Assembly: GCA_022925895.1 (NCBI GenBank)
Contig: JAKSYS010000575.1
Span: 1-41,097, forward strand
DNA: 41,097 nt
Source: Fragilaria crotonensis
Lineage: Eukaryota > Bacillariophyta > Fragilariophyceae > Fragilariales > Fragilariaceae
Direction: 5' to 3'
Both the position numbers and the translations under genes were made by a program. Below, piece by piece: positions 11,765 to 22,080 of this stretch (positions within the stretch are counted from its first letter, which is position 1; each line of letters begins with the position of its first letter). The notes under the pieces are model-generated. The model ran no database searches. It had not been told where the DNA came from and worked only from the letters and a program-made list of their open reading frames with translations.

Positions 11765-12061
11765 TTGCGCTACTCTGCAGGGAGAACCCCTGATGACAAC
11801 GACACAAATGAATCTGGTGAAGGCAACCAGACCATCATAAGGAAAGAAACGGGATCATCATGGGTGTGGCAGTATATTTGGCTTTTGAAGAATGGACCTA
11901 TGAAAAACTCTCGCAAGATATTGTGTTCATACATTTGCAAGCTCTGCATCGATGCAGGCAAGAAGAAATTCATAGACTGCCTGATTTCCCTGCACAATGG
12001 TGGTCCAGCCAATGGCAATAAACACTTGGTGACCTCCTGTCACAAGTTAGTACATCCATGA
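11765..12061 (+). pseudogene. BED-type zinc finger fragment of hAT transposase
   Basis: About 98 codons containing SSWVWQYI, then CKLC (C-x2-C), a glycine-containing linker and NKHLVTSCHKLVH. This is the arrangement of the BED finger at the N-terminus of hAT transposases (DNA binding at the element's ends). It ends at a stop with no downstream catalytic domain in frame. The GTG/ATG context is weak and the first codons may not be the original start. Confidence 0.55.
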
Positions 12062-12387
12062 ACTACCGACATAAGCAAGCATTGATTTGTATGAGACTTG
12101 ATGTTCAACCAGCAAATGTGTCTGGCTGTGTCAACGATTGACAACCTGACAGATAGAATATTGAAAACAATTAAGTCAAACCTCCAACTTTAATGATTCC
12201 TTTGCCAATATGTAGTCATGGTATTGGCAAAAACGTTGATTTGAAGAATGCTCAATGGGCATTCAAAGTCATGCATTTTAGTTGATGTACTAGATGCCAA
12301 CCATAAACATCAAACTTTAATGTCTTGATAGCTACAATATCAAGAATTCCAAAGCCATGACTCGGACTTTGATGATGAGTATCAAGC

Positions 12388-13033
12388 ATGGACTTAGTTC
12401 AGCTCTCAAATTTCCATCTGATCGAACATTGTGTGACCAATGAACCCGTCCTCAACAAGAATATCCATGCTTCCCTAGTATCGCCAGAAACTATGAAGGC
12501 AAAACTTCTTGTCTATAAGGAGAAACTTGTACAGCTCCCGGCAATTGTATGTGCCTATCTCAACCCGCAGATCCCCAAGCCGACTGACCATGTAACGCTG
12601 TCCATCATCAAAGGTCATATAGGGGGTGTACTTAATGATCAATATGCTGAGATCAGATACTCTCTTTGAAGCTCTCTTTGCAAACACCACCAGGAGCGGT
12701 GGTGTCTTTGATGGTGATCGTAACAATGCTCTAAGTACTCCAGTTCACGATGAAGTTGATCAATATCTGACCATGGGACTTGTCGTTTCACAGTCATTCA
12801 TTGACATTGTTCAATGGTGGATGGCCCGCAAGGATGTGCTACCAGCGCATTATCAATGGCAATGGATTACCTTGGGACACCAGCAACATCAACATCGTCT
12901 AAACGCGTCGACAGTATGGCTGGTCAGGAGTTTTTACTTCTGCTGGCTAATCGCTGTCATCTGCAATATTTTTAAGGACCATGTGCTTGTTGCGTTCATG
13001 GATGAAGGCAGCGGTCATAACAATTCCATCTGA
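12388..13033 (+). pseudogene. hAT transposase C-terminal (dimerisation) fragment, frameshifted
   Basis: The frame starting at 12388 and the overlapping one at 12626 together give a DEVDQYL..., DIVQWWMARKDVLPAHYQ and SMAGQEF-like series. It matches the hAT C-terminal dimerisation pattern (a W-W-x-x-K/R core followed by a Ser/Glu-Arg-Val and G motif). The last part, about 12850-12930, must be read in a third frame (from the HYQ codons onward). At least two indels are therefore present and the copy cannot encode an active enzyme as written. Confidence 0.6.
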
Positions 13034-13084
13034 CCGTCAGAAAGCTTTGTCAATGGCCCTGCCAGTTGTGCTTGAGTTGGGCCT

Positions 13085-15435
13085 ATAAGATGCATGACAA
13101 TGATGCTATGACAAGACTGTTTGCAATGAATGTGATTCCTTGGGCTTCAAACTGGGGACAAGCAACTGCCAATTTGTCTCACCTTGGGCTGCAAACAACA
13201 CAATTTCTGACAAGGACAAGAGTGACAACTGCTCAATGGCTTTTTGTAGTGCAGTCAAACAAACGCCAGAGTGTCTTGTCACAGACATGACAATGATTCT
13301 ATCACCGAACATGGCATTGAATGTTATTCCCTGGGCTTCAAACTGTGGACAACTTTCCATTTGCCCAATCTTGGAAACAGACAGTCACAATTTCTGACAG
13401 GGACAGGAGTGACAACTGCTCAGTGGGGTTTTGTCATGCAGTCAAAAAAATGTCTGAGTGCCTGGTCAGATGCATGACAATGATGCTATGACAAGACATT
13501 TTACAATGAATGTGATTCCTTGGGCTTCAAACTGGGGACAAGCAACTGGCAATTTGTCTCCCCTTGGACTGCAAACACAATTTCTGACAAGGACAAGAGT
13601 GACAACTGCTCAATGGCTTCTTGTAGTGCAGTCAAACAAATGCCTGAGTGTCTTGTCGCAACCATGACAATGATTCTATCACAGATCACTTGGCATTGAA
13701 TGTTATTCCCTGGGCTTCAAACTGTGGACAACTTTCCATTCACCCAATCTTAGGATACAATCACAATTTCTGACAGGGGCAGGACTGACAACTGCTCAGT
13801 GGAGTTTTGTCATGCAGTCAAACAAATGTCTGAGTGCCTTGTCAGATGCATGACAATGATGCAAGACATTTTACAATGAATGTGATTCCTTGGGCTTCAA
13901 ACTGGGGACAAGAAACTGGCAATTTGTCTCCCCTTGGGCTGCAAACACAATTTCTGACAAGGACAAGAGTGACAACTGCTCAATGGCTTTTTGTAGTGCA
14001 GTCAAACAAATGCCTGGGTGTCTTGTTGCAACCATGACAATGATTCTATCACAGAACACTTGGCATTGAATGTCATTCCCTGGGCTTCAAACTGGGGACA
14101 ACTTTCAATTTCCCCAATCTTGGGATACAATCACAATTTCTGACAGGGACAGGAAGAATGACAGCTGCTCAGTGGGTTTTGTCATGCAGTCAAACAAATG
14201 TCTGAGTGTCTTGTCAGATGCATGACAATGATGCTATGACAAGACTCTTTGCAATGAATGTGATTCCTTGGGCTTCAAACTGGGGACAAGCAACTGCCAA
14301 TTTGTCTCACCTTGGGCTGCAATCACAATTTCTGACAAGGACAAGAGTGACAACTGCTCAATGGCTTTTTGTAGTGCAGTCAAACAAATGCCTGGGTGTC
14401 TTGTTGCAACCATGACAATGATTCAATCACAGAACATTTGGCATTGAATGTGATTCCCTGGGCTTCAAACTGGGGACAACTTTCCATTTGCCCAATCTTA
14501 GAAACAGCCAGTCACAATTTCTGACAGGGACAGGAGTGACAACTGCTCAGTGGGGTTTTGTCATGCAGTCAAACAAATGCCTGGGTGTCTTGTTGCAACC
14601 ATGACAATGATTCAATCACAGAACATTTGGCATTGAATGTGATTCCCTGGGCTTCAAACTGGGGACAACTTTCCATTTGCCCAATCTTGGAAACAGCCAG
14701 TCACAATTTCTGACAGGGACAGGAGTGACAACTGCTCAGTGGGGTTTTGTCATGCAGTCAAACAAATGTCTGAGTGCCTTGTCAGATGCATGACAATGAT
14801 GCAAGACATTTTACAATGAATGTGATTCCTTGGGCTTCAAACTGGGGACAAGAAACTGGCAATTTGTCTCCCCTTGGGCTGCAAACACAATTTCTGACAA
14901 GGACAAGAGTGACAACTGCTCAATGGCTTTTTGTAGTGCAGTCAAACAAATGCCTGGGTGTCATGTCGCAACCATGACAATGATTCAATCACAGAACATT
15001 TGGCATTGAATGTGATTCCCTGGGCTTTAAACTGGGGACAAGCAACTGCGTACTTGTCTATCCTTGTTGGGCTGCAATCACAATTTTTGACAAGGACAGC
15101 CAAGAATGATAGCTACTCAATGGGTTTCTGTCATGCAGACATAGAAATTCTTGGGTGTCTTGTCAGATGCATGACATTGATTCTTTGACAGGATATTTTG
15201 CAATGATTGTGATTCCTTGGGCTTCAAAATGGATCACTTTGGATTGGCCCCTTATTCAGATGCATTTGGATATATTGCCAAACACGGGAGTGGCAGCTGC
15301 TCAATGGGTTTTTGTCATGCCAACAAAGGAATTTCTTAGTGTCTTGTTAGATATACGGCAATGATTCCATAACAGGACAATGTACAATGACTGTGATTCT
15401 CTGGGCTTCAAACTGGGGACAAGCCACTGCCAATT
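13085..15435 (+). repeat. Tandem array of ~190-bp units with alternating A and B forms
   Basis: The anchor GGGCTTCAAACTGGGGACAA or a variant recurs about 13 times, at roughly 13141, 13332, 13521, 13711, 13891, 14081, 14270, 14460, 14649, 14831, 15021, 15217 and 15402. Spacing is 180-196 bp, mostly 189-190. Two unit types alternate. A has CAAGCAACTGGCAATTTGTC and GACAAGGACAAGAGTGAC; B has CAACTTTCCATTTGCCCAAT and GACAGGGACAGGAGTGAC. Together they make a ~380-bp higher-order unit. The alternation is broken at 14390-14768, where two B units lie side by side and differ at about one base, a recent duplication. The last two units are the most diverged. Each unit contains a 60-70-codon open frame, but 190 is not a multiple of three, so the array is not one repeat protein. 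Confidence 0.9.
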
Positions 15436-15436
15436 T

Positions 15437-15554
15437 GGGCTAAATTTTTCGCCCCAAGAATGGGCATGAAAGCGTTTGCTTCAGTGATCTTGTTATGGCC
15501 TAGTAGTTTTTTTCTACTATATTTGGGTGAAAAAAATTTCGCCCTTCGGGCGAA
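15437..15554. repeat. Inverted repeat and hairpin at the end of the tandem array
   Basis: GGGCTAAATTTTTCGCCCC (15437-15455) is an imperfect inverted match to GGGTGAAAAAAATTTCGCCC (15525-15544). Immediately after, TTCGCCC-TTC-GGGCGAA (15538-15554) forms a 7-bp stem with a 3-base loop. This may mark a transposon end or a small foldback element; no partner was found on the far side of the array. Confidence 0.5.
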
Positions 15555-15869
15555 CAACATATATACCCCGGGCGCCGCGCGTGGTTCGAGTCCTGGTAGT
15601 CATGGGGTAGTCACTGGTAGTTGATTAACTACTTGCTCAAGGGACCCCAGTAGTCATAGTCATGACTACTCGGAAAAAGACCGTGATTAGCGAACCCTGG
15701 TCTCACTATGTCATAAATAAGAGGGCCTATTGTACTACATACGTACATACAGTCTGGCTGTCAGAAGGAATGAGCCGCATACGGGTATTGTACTCTGGTA
15801 CTGCTGGTATTCGGAGTGTATATGTCATAGTACCCCCTGGTACAATACTCTCGTAGTAGTACTTCTTCC
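15555..15869. other. Spacer without a gene
   Basis: Short spacer between the array end and the Harbinger element. It contains TAGTCA/TGACTA words like those at 11585-11690 (for example GGTAGTCACTGGTAGTTGATT at 15605-15630 in pieces). That hints the two could be opposite subterminal regions of one hAT element enclosing the array. No coding signal. Confidence 0.4.
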
Positions 15870-15872
15870 TGA

Positions 15873-15918
15873 GGCTCGTTCTTACCGAGACCAAATTTTC
15901 ACGACCTTCATGACCTTC
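15873..15918 (+). repeat. Harbinger left terminal inverted repeat
   Basis: Begins GGCTCGTTCTTACCGAGACC and continues through CAAATTTTCACGACCTTC to ACCTTC. It is the inverted match of 19366-19411 with about five mismatches (C/T and G/A transitions). Confidence 0.88.
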
Positions 15919-16175
15919 GCATGTGACACGTCACGATTTTGAGAAAAAAGCTCAAAAACAATCGAAACAGAGATGAAGGTTTCTGGGATTTATTCTTGGG
16001 CCATCCGGCTCATATCCTTCGCATTTCTTCATCGACCCCCCGTGAGGGTCATGAGCCAGGTGGCCTGCTTGGATCTTCATCAACGTACGACGTAGTATGT
16101 AGTATGATGTAACCCTTATTAACATCGTGCGCACTCCAAAATACCTCCAACAATTCCTATCCGTAAAATCGAGAA

Positions 16176-17512
16176 ATGGTGGATGCTGCTTCGAGAAGTG
16201 ATGGGGACGAGAGCACTAACTACGATTATGACAGTGTTATTGACGGCATGGTTTCTTTGCACTGGTTGAAGATCATGGTAGCTGCGGCAAGAGCGCCATT
16301 GACAGGAGCAGAGAATACCACGCAAGGAAGAAGACTACCACGACCACGACGGTTGTACAACTTCGATACCCGACTCAATTGGAACGTTTTCATGGAGAAG
16401 TTCCATAATCGAGCAGAATTTAAACGGCATATTTGGATGTCTGCTGGGTCCTTCAACAAGTTGACGAATCTAATCCGACATGCGCTAAAAGTTGATGAGG
16501 ACATGGCCAATCTCCGAGGTGGCCCAATTATTCCCGAGATATGTCTTTATTGCTGCCTTCGGTATTTGGCAGGTGGCTCTTACTCCAATATTCGTTTCTT
16601 CACAGGCATATCAACAGCATCACTTTATCGTTTGGTTTGGAAGGTTGTGTTTGCAATCAACGACTGTGATACACTTGCGATAATATTTCCCACAACACCT
16701 GAAGAATGCAAGAAGGCAGCTGAAGGTTTCTCCAACATCAGCAAAGAGGGTTGTATTTCAAACAGGGTTGCCGTTTTAGATGGGTACCATTTAGAAATTC
16801 GCACACCACCAAAGAAGCAAGTCGGAAATGTTTGTTCTTTCTTTTCTGGTCATTATCAGATGCACGGTGTAAATGTACAAGCTGCTTGTGATCATAACTG
16901 CCGCTTCCTGTTCCTTGGCGTGGCTGGACCGGGTGTTATGGGCGATAGAGATGCAGTAAAGATTGTAACTTTGAACCGGCTTATTGAATCCATGCCGCCA
17001 TTATTTTGTGCCATCGGCGATTGTGCTTATACTCCGACAGAGCATCTTGTTCCTATCTACAGGGGGGCTGATGCACAACGTCCCAAATAGATAACTTCAA
17101 TTTTTTTGCTTCACAGCTACGAATACGAATTGAGATGGCATTTGGACTGATGGTGAAAAAATGGGATATACTCAGTCGGCCATTGTCGATCAAAATGTCA
17201 AGAATCAAGCACTTGATGGTCACCATTGCCAGACTGCACAATTTCTGCATCGACGAGCGTTTGGCAGAATCTTCAACATCAAGGGGCACCGTTGCACAGC
17301 AGTTTACACCAGCAAATGTTGCTTTTGACCAGCATATGGCAAGTTTGCACGACACTGCTGCAGATGAAGAGTTTCGTGAAATGGAGTTAGCGTATGACAA
17401 CCCATGGTCTAATAACCGCGAGCGAATGGTGTCAATCATTGAGAGTCTACAGTTGACTCGACCTCGCTCGAACATCATAACAAACATGGGCAGTATGGAG
17501 TACTACCATTAA
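16176..17512 (+). pseudogene. Harbinger DDE transposase, one frame break
   Basis: The first frame (304 codons) carries AVLDGYHLEIRTP with the first catalytic Asp at about residue 202 and AIGDCAYTPTEHLVP with the second at about 282. The frame stops at a TAG at 17087-17089. The continuation in another frame holds the glutamate motif IRIEMAFGLMVKKW, then HLMVTIARLHNFCI. All three DDE_Tnp_4 (HARBI1-like) residues are therefore present but split. One missing base in AAATAGATAAC would account for the stop; a short intron is a less likely alternative since no good splice sites flank it. The product would cut and rejoin DNA at the element's TIRs. Confidence 0.85.
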
Positions 17513-17659
17513 CAAGGAATGAGCGCCTTCTTTTGATATTATATTATACACGGGTTATTTGATTAGTATCATCTTGATTTTGGAGCTCAATTATGACATC
17601 TAGCTACGTTCATCGTTTCTGCTGTTATTGGTACTAACGGTCCTTGCTCATCAAGTTCA

Positions 17660-19070
17660 TCACAATTCTCCTTGGTAGTAGCGCTTTGCTTCAGCCATCA
17701 ACTTTCGCAACTCCTCTGTGTCGCCTAATGCTTTTGCGACTTCAAGGCGAGCACGGAAGCTGCGATTCCTCTGCGTTGCTTGCAAAGTCAACTTCCTGTC
17801 TTGGGAAGCCTCCGAGAGATGCTTTAACATTTCCTCGCCCTGTTGTTTGATTTCCATTAAGACGACTTCACTTTTGCCAGCATTGCTTCTTGACTTCTTA
17901 CGAGCTGACAACTCGTCGGTGGTGGTAGTATAACTGACTGTAGATGTTGACCTGCTTTCATCCTGGCAAATTGAAACTGTATCTCCTAGCAATGGTGGAT
18001 GTAAGAATGGCTGGAAGTGAGAATCAATATCTGGAATCATCTCGCACCTCATAAATTTTGGTGACACCACTTCCTCCTCTGCCGCTCATTGCACTTTCCA
18101 AAAAATTCCAAACAGTATTGTCGTGAGTTCCGGAAACAGTCATGTTATTTTGAATTGTATTTCTCATCTTATACAGACCGGTGATCTTGTTCTTAAATGC
18201 TTGCGTGTCCAGATGGGAAACATCGAGTAGGTTGATGAGGACATCATTTGCGAGATCATGAAGGTGACAATCACCATGCGGAAAAATCAAGCCTGAATAT
18301 TCGTCCACATCATCTTGGTCCTCCCGCTCGTTGTCGCTGTTGGCAGCAGAGAACGAGATATTGTCAAGACTTGCTGCTGTTCTAATCATACCTGTTACAT
18401 TGGCGTATTCGAATGTTGCACTTGCATCGTTGTCTTTGTTTTGGTGACTCGCAGCAAGTACAGCATTGTTGCTGACTCCAACACTCGTTCGAGAAATAGG
18501 ACTACTTGTTACTTCGTTTCTTCCATCAATGCAGGAGTTATGTGCAATCGAAGCACGAATCCAAAAGTCTTGATTTGAATTGCTTGTTTCATGATCTCTA
18601 CGAGTCTTGCGATCATTCAAGTGCTTGAAGTCTTCAATAAAATGCTTGCTGAATATTACGTTGACGGCGCGGCAGACTGTGCTTGTCATGCGTGAAGCTG
18701 CCGAGGATGGGAGCATGCCATTCTTCTCCAGTCTTTCTTGATAGGAAAAGTATGTGGCAATTGCTCTCCGAATTTCATACTTGGAGAGCGATCCACAATT
18801 CATGATGCCAAGATTCTTACAAAGTTGCCGGAGATGGCTGACTGTGAGGGTCGTGAGATTCACAACGATCTCTTTAAAGTTCAGGTTGACTGTTACTGTT
18901 TGCGCGACAAGATTCTCCTGACCATAATTCTTACTCTTTCGGTTGCTGTCAACCTCAAGACCAAGGGCAAAATTTTTCCGGTCCTGGTCGGTCACCCATG
19001 CAAGTTCGGGTGGGAATGCAGTAGTTCGACGATGCTGCTTGCGTAGTTCTTGAGTCCTCTTCTGTTGGCA
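17660..19070 (-). CDS. Harbinger accessory protein with SAP-like DNA-binding region, one frame break
   Basis: Located inside the Harbinger TIRs and convergent with the transposase. Harbinger elements need a second protein (often Myb-like) for nuclear entry and TIR binding, so this is its probable counterpart. The ATG at 19070 (MCQQKRTQELRKQ) is the first good start; the open frame runs upstream only via TTG. About residues 70-125 contain LTVSHLRQLCKNLGI followed by SLSKYEIRRAIATYF, a helix-turn-helix pattern like SAP or HeH domains. The rest is Ser/Asn-rich. The frame changes within 18024-18070; the C-terminus after it is a charged helix (TEELRKLMAEAKRYYQ) suited to oligomerisation. Confidence 0.6.
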
Positions 19071-19365
19071 CATTGTCTTCCATGATGCGTCTACCTGTCG
19101 TAATCGAGAATTTGTGCAAGAGCGGTGGCAAGAAGATTTGGATACAGCAAATCGCGGTGACGAACGAGGGGGTACAATAGAAGCTTTTTTAACCAATCAC
19201 ATTGATGCATCAACGCAATCTTCAATTGTCACGTGGAACCAATTTTTGATTTGTAGAAATGAAGCAGAGTATAATCGATAAGAATGAAGCAAGCTTCAGC
19301 CCCCCAACATGGCAAGGAATCTTGGAAATGAAGTAGCCAAAATTAAAAGGGAATTTTTTAGAGAT

Positions 19366-19411
19366 GAAGGTTGTGAAGGTCGTGAAAATTTGGTCTCAAT
19401 AAGAACAAGCC
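19366..19411 (-). repeat. Harbinger right terminal inverted repeat
   Basis: Reads GAAGGTTGTGAAGGTCGTGA at its start and ends AAGAACAAGCC on the + strand. Its reverse complement matches 15873-15918. It is followed by TGA, the right copy of the target duplication. Confidence 0.88.
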
Positions 19412-19494
19412 TGAACGATTTCGGAATAAATCCTACTGGCACTGTAGACCGCCGTAAGAGTGCAGTTGCTTCATTTGGTGGACATCGTTGTTAA

Positions 19495-20000
19495 CATGGA
19501 GACTGCATTGCAGTGGATAGTTTTGAAAATGCTGCTGACCGCAATCGCGTTCGAATCGCAGATTTCAATTTATTTGATGACCTCAATCCAATGAAAGAAA
19601 GGATATTTGCGACCTTGCGGAATTTCGGACCGTTGCCGACGGACACTTCATCTTTGGTGTCTGCCGTATTCACTATCTGATCGGCATGGTTCATTGGGTC
19701 CAAGACTTTGAGCATGTCAGAGGACAGACTTTGCGCAACGAGTTCGTGGGTGATCCTTTTGCCTTTCGTAATGCCCTTGACGTTGAACAATCCAATACAG
19801 TCATCAAGAAGGCACCCGACCCCGAAAAGTTTTAAAGATGAATGGAAGAAGTGGCCGTATGGGAGCCAGCTTTCATTAGTATTTTATCGACAATCCCAGG
19901 AGTCACCGGGGTTCCGCATTTGTATGTCATCAGGGAAAAGGTGGAACCAGATATTGAGCGGGGCAACAATGTTTGTAACGAGAACGTGCAATCGCATGAT
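19495..20000 (+). pseudogene. Gag-like fragment of a diatom-type LTR retroelement (decayed)
   Basis: Reading across frames gives RIFATLRNFGPLP, a W-V-Q-D-F stretch, then LRNEFVGDPFAFRNAL, an APDPEKF motif, VWEPAFISILSTIPGVTG and YVIREKVEPD. This series resembles the gag-like region of stramenopile LTR retroelements (the same W-x-x-x-F-x-x-Y/I-L-S and YxIRE pattern). Stops and frame changes interrupt it and no protease or RT follows nearby, so it is an old remnant beside the Harbinger insertion. Confidence 0.45.
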
Positions 20001-22080
20001 CCCAAGGCAGTGTTATCATGAGAACTTTCTCCCAATTAAACTTGAACAAGGTTGCAGCTTTGAGTGTCCTCGGATTAGCAGGCATTTTGACAGAAATAAA
20101 CGGAGCGCAACCCTGGAAAGATATGAAAGCACGGTACAGCACACATAAAGATTTTCACAAGACCATGGCATTTGTTCCATTGACCGACCAGCACCATGAT
20201 CAGTTCAAGACATATTCTGAGCTTCCTGACGCATAGCTAGAAGAAGGAATACCTCCCTACTGCTGGCCGATGAAGGAGGATCATGCATCCCCATTGCCAC
20301 AAGATTCTTGCAGGACCTCACACACTACTTTGCTCTCTCAATGCTCCACCATTTTTGTGACGTCCAAATGCAACCCTTACGGGTCACAATTTTGTTGTTG
20401 ATAATGGTATTGTGGAAGGATTTTAAAGAGATCTACTCTTTGATCAAGATCCTGCATCAGCCACTGTTGATGAACTTGTAGATGATAAGCAATATTGAAA
20501 GCTTCCATGTCGCCATCAAAGAGTTGGTTGATGAATGGAACAAGAGTGACACCACATCTTATCTGGAGATGTGAGGATACATGTGTGCATTCAAGATCGG
20601 CTTCAGAATTTGGATGTGATTGCTATTCCGACGCGCGAGCGCCACATTCGAGAAAAAGGTTTACCCGGGTGAGCACAATCTTGCTCCTGTGTGGAGAAAC
20701 CGCATTTGTTCCATCACCACAGATGGGACCTCCAACATGACTGGGCAAAGTCAGGGTATTGCTTCTGCTTGTAATATGATGCACTTCCTGGATTCTAAAG
20801 ACTGAATGCCAAGCGCTTCTTGGGTAAGTATGGCTCATGTGGGTTCAACCCTGTGTTTCAAGAATAGTTCCACAAAGTGATTATTGCTTTGGACATGCCA
20901 GAGATCAACGTTGGGTTTACATGAGACATCTTGACAACGCTTGTCTTTATATGGAGTTGACCCTGCCACCATGAGGAAGCGGAAAGGCAGAGCTGCGCGA
21001 CAAGAAAAAGTTGTCAGTTGGGACCGAATGTGACAACCCAATCTTGGATATATGAAGTGGAATTTTCAGATGGCCATTGTGCTTCCTTGGCAGCGTTTTA
21101 GCATGAAGATGAATTTGTTGTAACCTCTATGGGGACAAGTGGTAAATGGAAATGACCAAAGGTTGGGAGGTCTTTATCCAGTGTTATGATGGAAGTACCA
21201 CTTGGGTGCTGTGCGTTTAAGGATGCCAAGGAAGTATACCCATGATTGCAGCTGGCTGAGTAATCTGTAGTACTACAAATCTTGTATAAACCGGCCTCTG
21301 TGTGGAAGGTTCCTTTACACTCAGGAAGCATAACAGAGTCATTGTTGCTAAGGTAAAATTGAAGTATTGGGTGCAGATGCACAAAGTCAGGATTACAATT
21401 TCCCAAGTATGTGCAGGAGGCAAAGGCCTTTAATGCAGAGAATGGGTGCACCTATGGTGGGATGCCATATGTGAAGAAATGAAGATTGTCCGACCCGCTA
21501 TCGAAGTTTGGGAGAAGGGATTGCATGCGTGTCACGGAATCGTTGATGTGAAGTGCATGAAGATGGTGAGAACCTCAGAAGAAAGCTCAATTCATTGCAG
21601 AAATTCCATCCACATTGATGCACGCATCCTTGGTATCCTGGGAATCTGTTCAACTTTCATCGACAGTCGTAGCACTGAGCGCCCACGAACGTTTTCACCT
21701 GTGAGCTCAATTCGACAGGTTACAGTAGCAAGCTGCTTGTGCCAGCAGCGCAAGTACTCAGCATTCTCATCCTTGGCACCAAACGCAGTGCCGAAGCATG
21801 CTGTAGTTCTAAGTTCTAACATACATCTGAAATGTGAAGTTCGTAGATTTAGATAGAATACTTTTTCCAGGGAATTCAGCATCATCACAGCTTCAAGGAT
21901 GCACCTTGAAGTCCTCCAAAGAACACGATTCTGTTTCGAGTAGTGTACTGGACTCTAGACTATTTCGTCATCGGACACAGAACTCACCCACTCAGCATTG
22001 AGGAATCAGAAGGCCTCAAGCAAAAACCCTTCCCCTATGTCGGCACTACGCTTCCCGCTACTCATCCATGCAATATCGAC
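20001..22080. other. Decayed repetitive or transposon-derived DNA, unclassified
   Basis: About 2 kb with no intact gene. Short protein-like stretches appear on the + strand (for example CSITTDGTSNMTGQSQGIAS near 20700-20760, reminiscent of a TDGxSNM motif in some transposases, and ALDMPEINVGF near 20890), all broken by stops. The last 200 bp probably include the 3' UTR of the convergent minus-strand gene ending at 22081. Nothing here supports a functional host gene. Confidence 0.4.

Larger units (their letters stand above)
11765..13033 (+). mobile_element. hAT-superfamily transposon remnant
   Basis: Two recognisable ends of a hAT transposase lie in the same orientation with decayed sequence between them: an N-terminal BED-like zinc finger (11765-12061) and the C-terminal dimerisation region (12388-13033). 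Intact hAT transposases are usually around 600 residues or more; here only about 1.27 kb remains with several frame changes. The middle catalytic region is largely missing. Terminal inverted repeats and the expected 8-bp target duplication were not found, so the element's limits are unknown. The tandem repeat array starting near 13085 may lie inside its 3' end. Confidence 0.6.
15870..19414 (+). mobile_element. Complete PIF/Harbinger DNA transposon with TIRs and TGA target duplication
   Basis: The element proper is 15873-19411 (3,539 bp), flanked by the trinucleotide TGA at 15870-15872 and 19412-19414. A 3-bp target duplication is characteristic of the PIF/Harbinger superfamily. Its ends are 46-bp inverted repeats differing at a handful of positions. 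Inside are a DDE transposase gene on the + strand (16176-17512) and a second gene on the - strand (17660-19070), convergent, which is the usual two-gene Harbinger plan. Both genes have one frame break, so the copy as written is non-autonomous unless those breaks are sequence errors. Confidence 0.88.

Noticed and set aside
13085-15435. A tandem-repeat protein encoded by the 60-70-codon ORFs of the array
   Set aside because: The unit is about 190 bp, not a multiple of three, so the frame shifts at every unit and each ORF stops within its own unit.
13085-15435. CRISPR array
   Set aside because: Repeats are ~190-bp contiguous units without short identical repeats separated by unique spacers.
15583-15593. 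GGTTCGAGTCC, a tRNA B-box-like sequence
   Set aside because: No A box at the right distance and no cloverleaf could be formed from the upstream sequence.
19309-19494. 61-codon plus-strand ORF
   Set aside because: Runs through the right Harbinger TIR and target duplication, so it is fortuitous.
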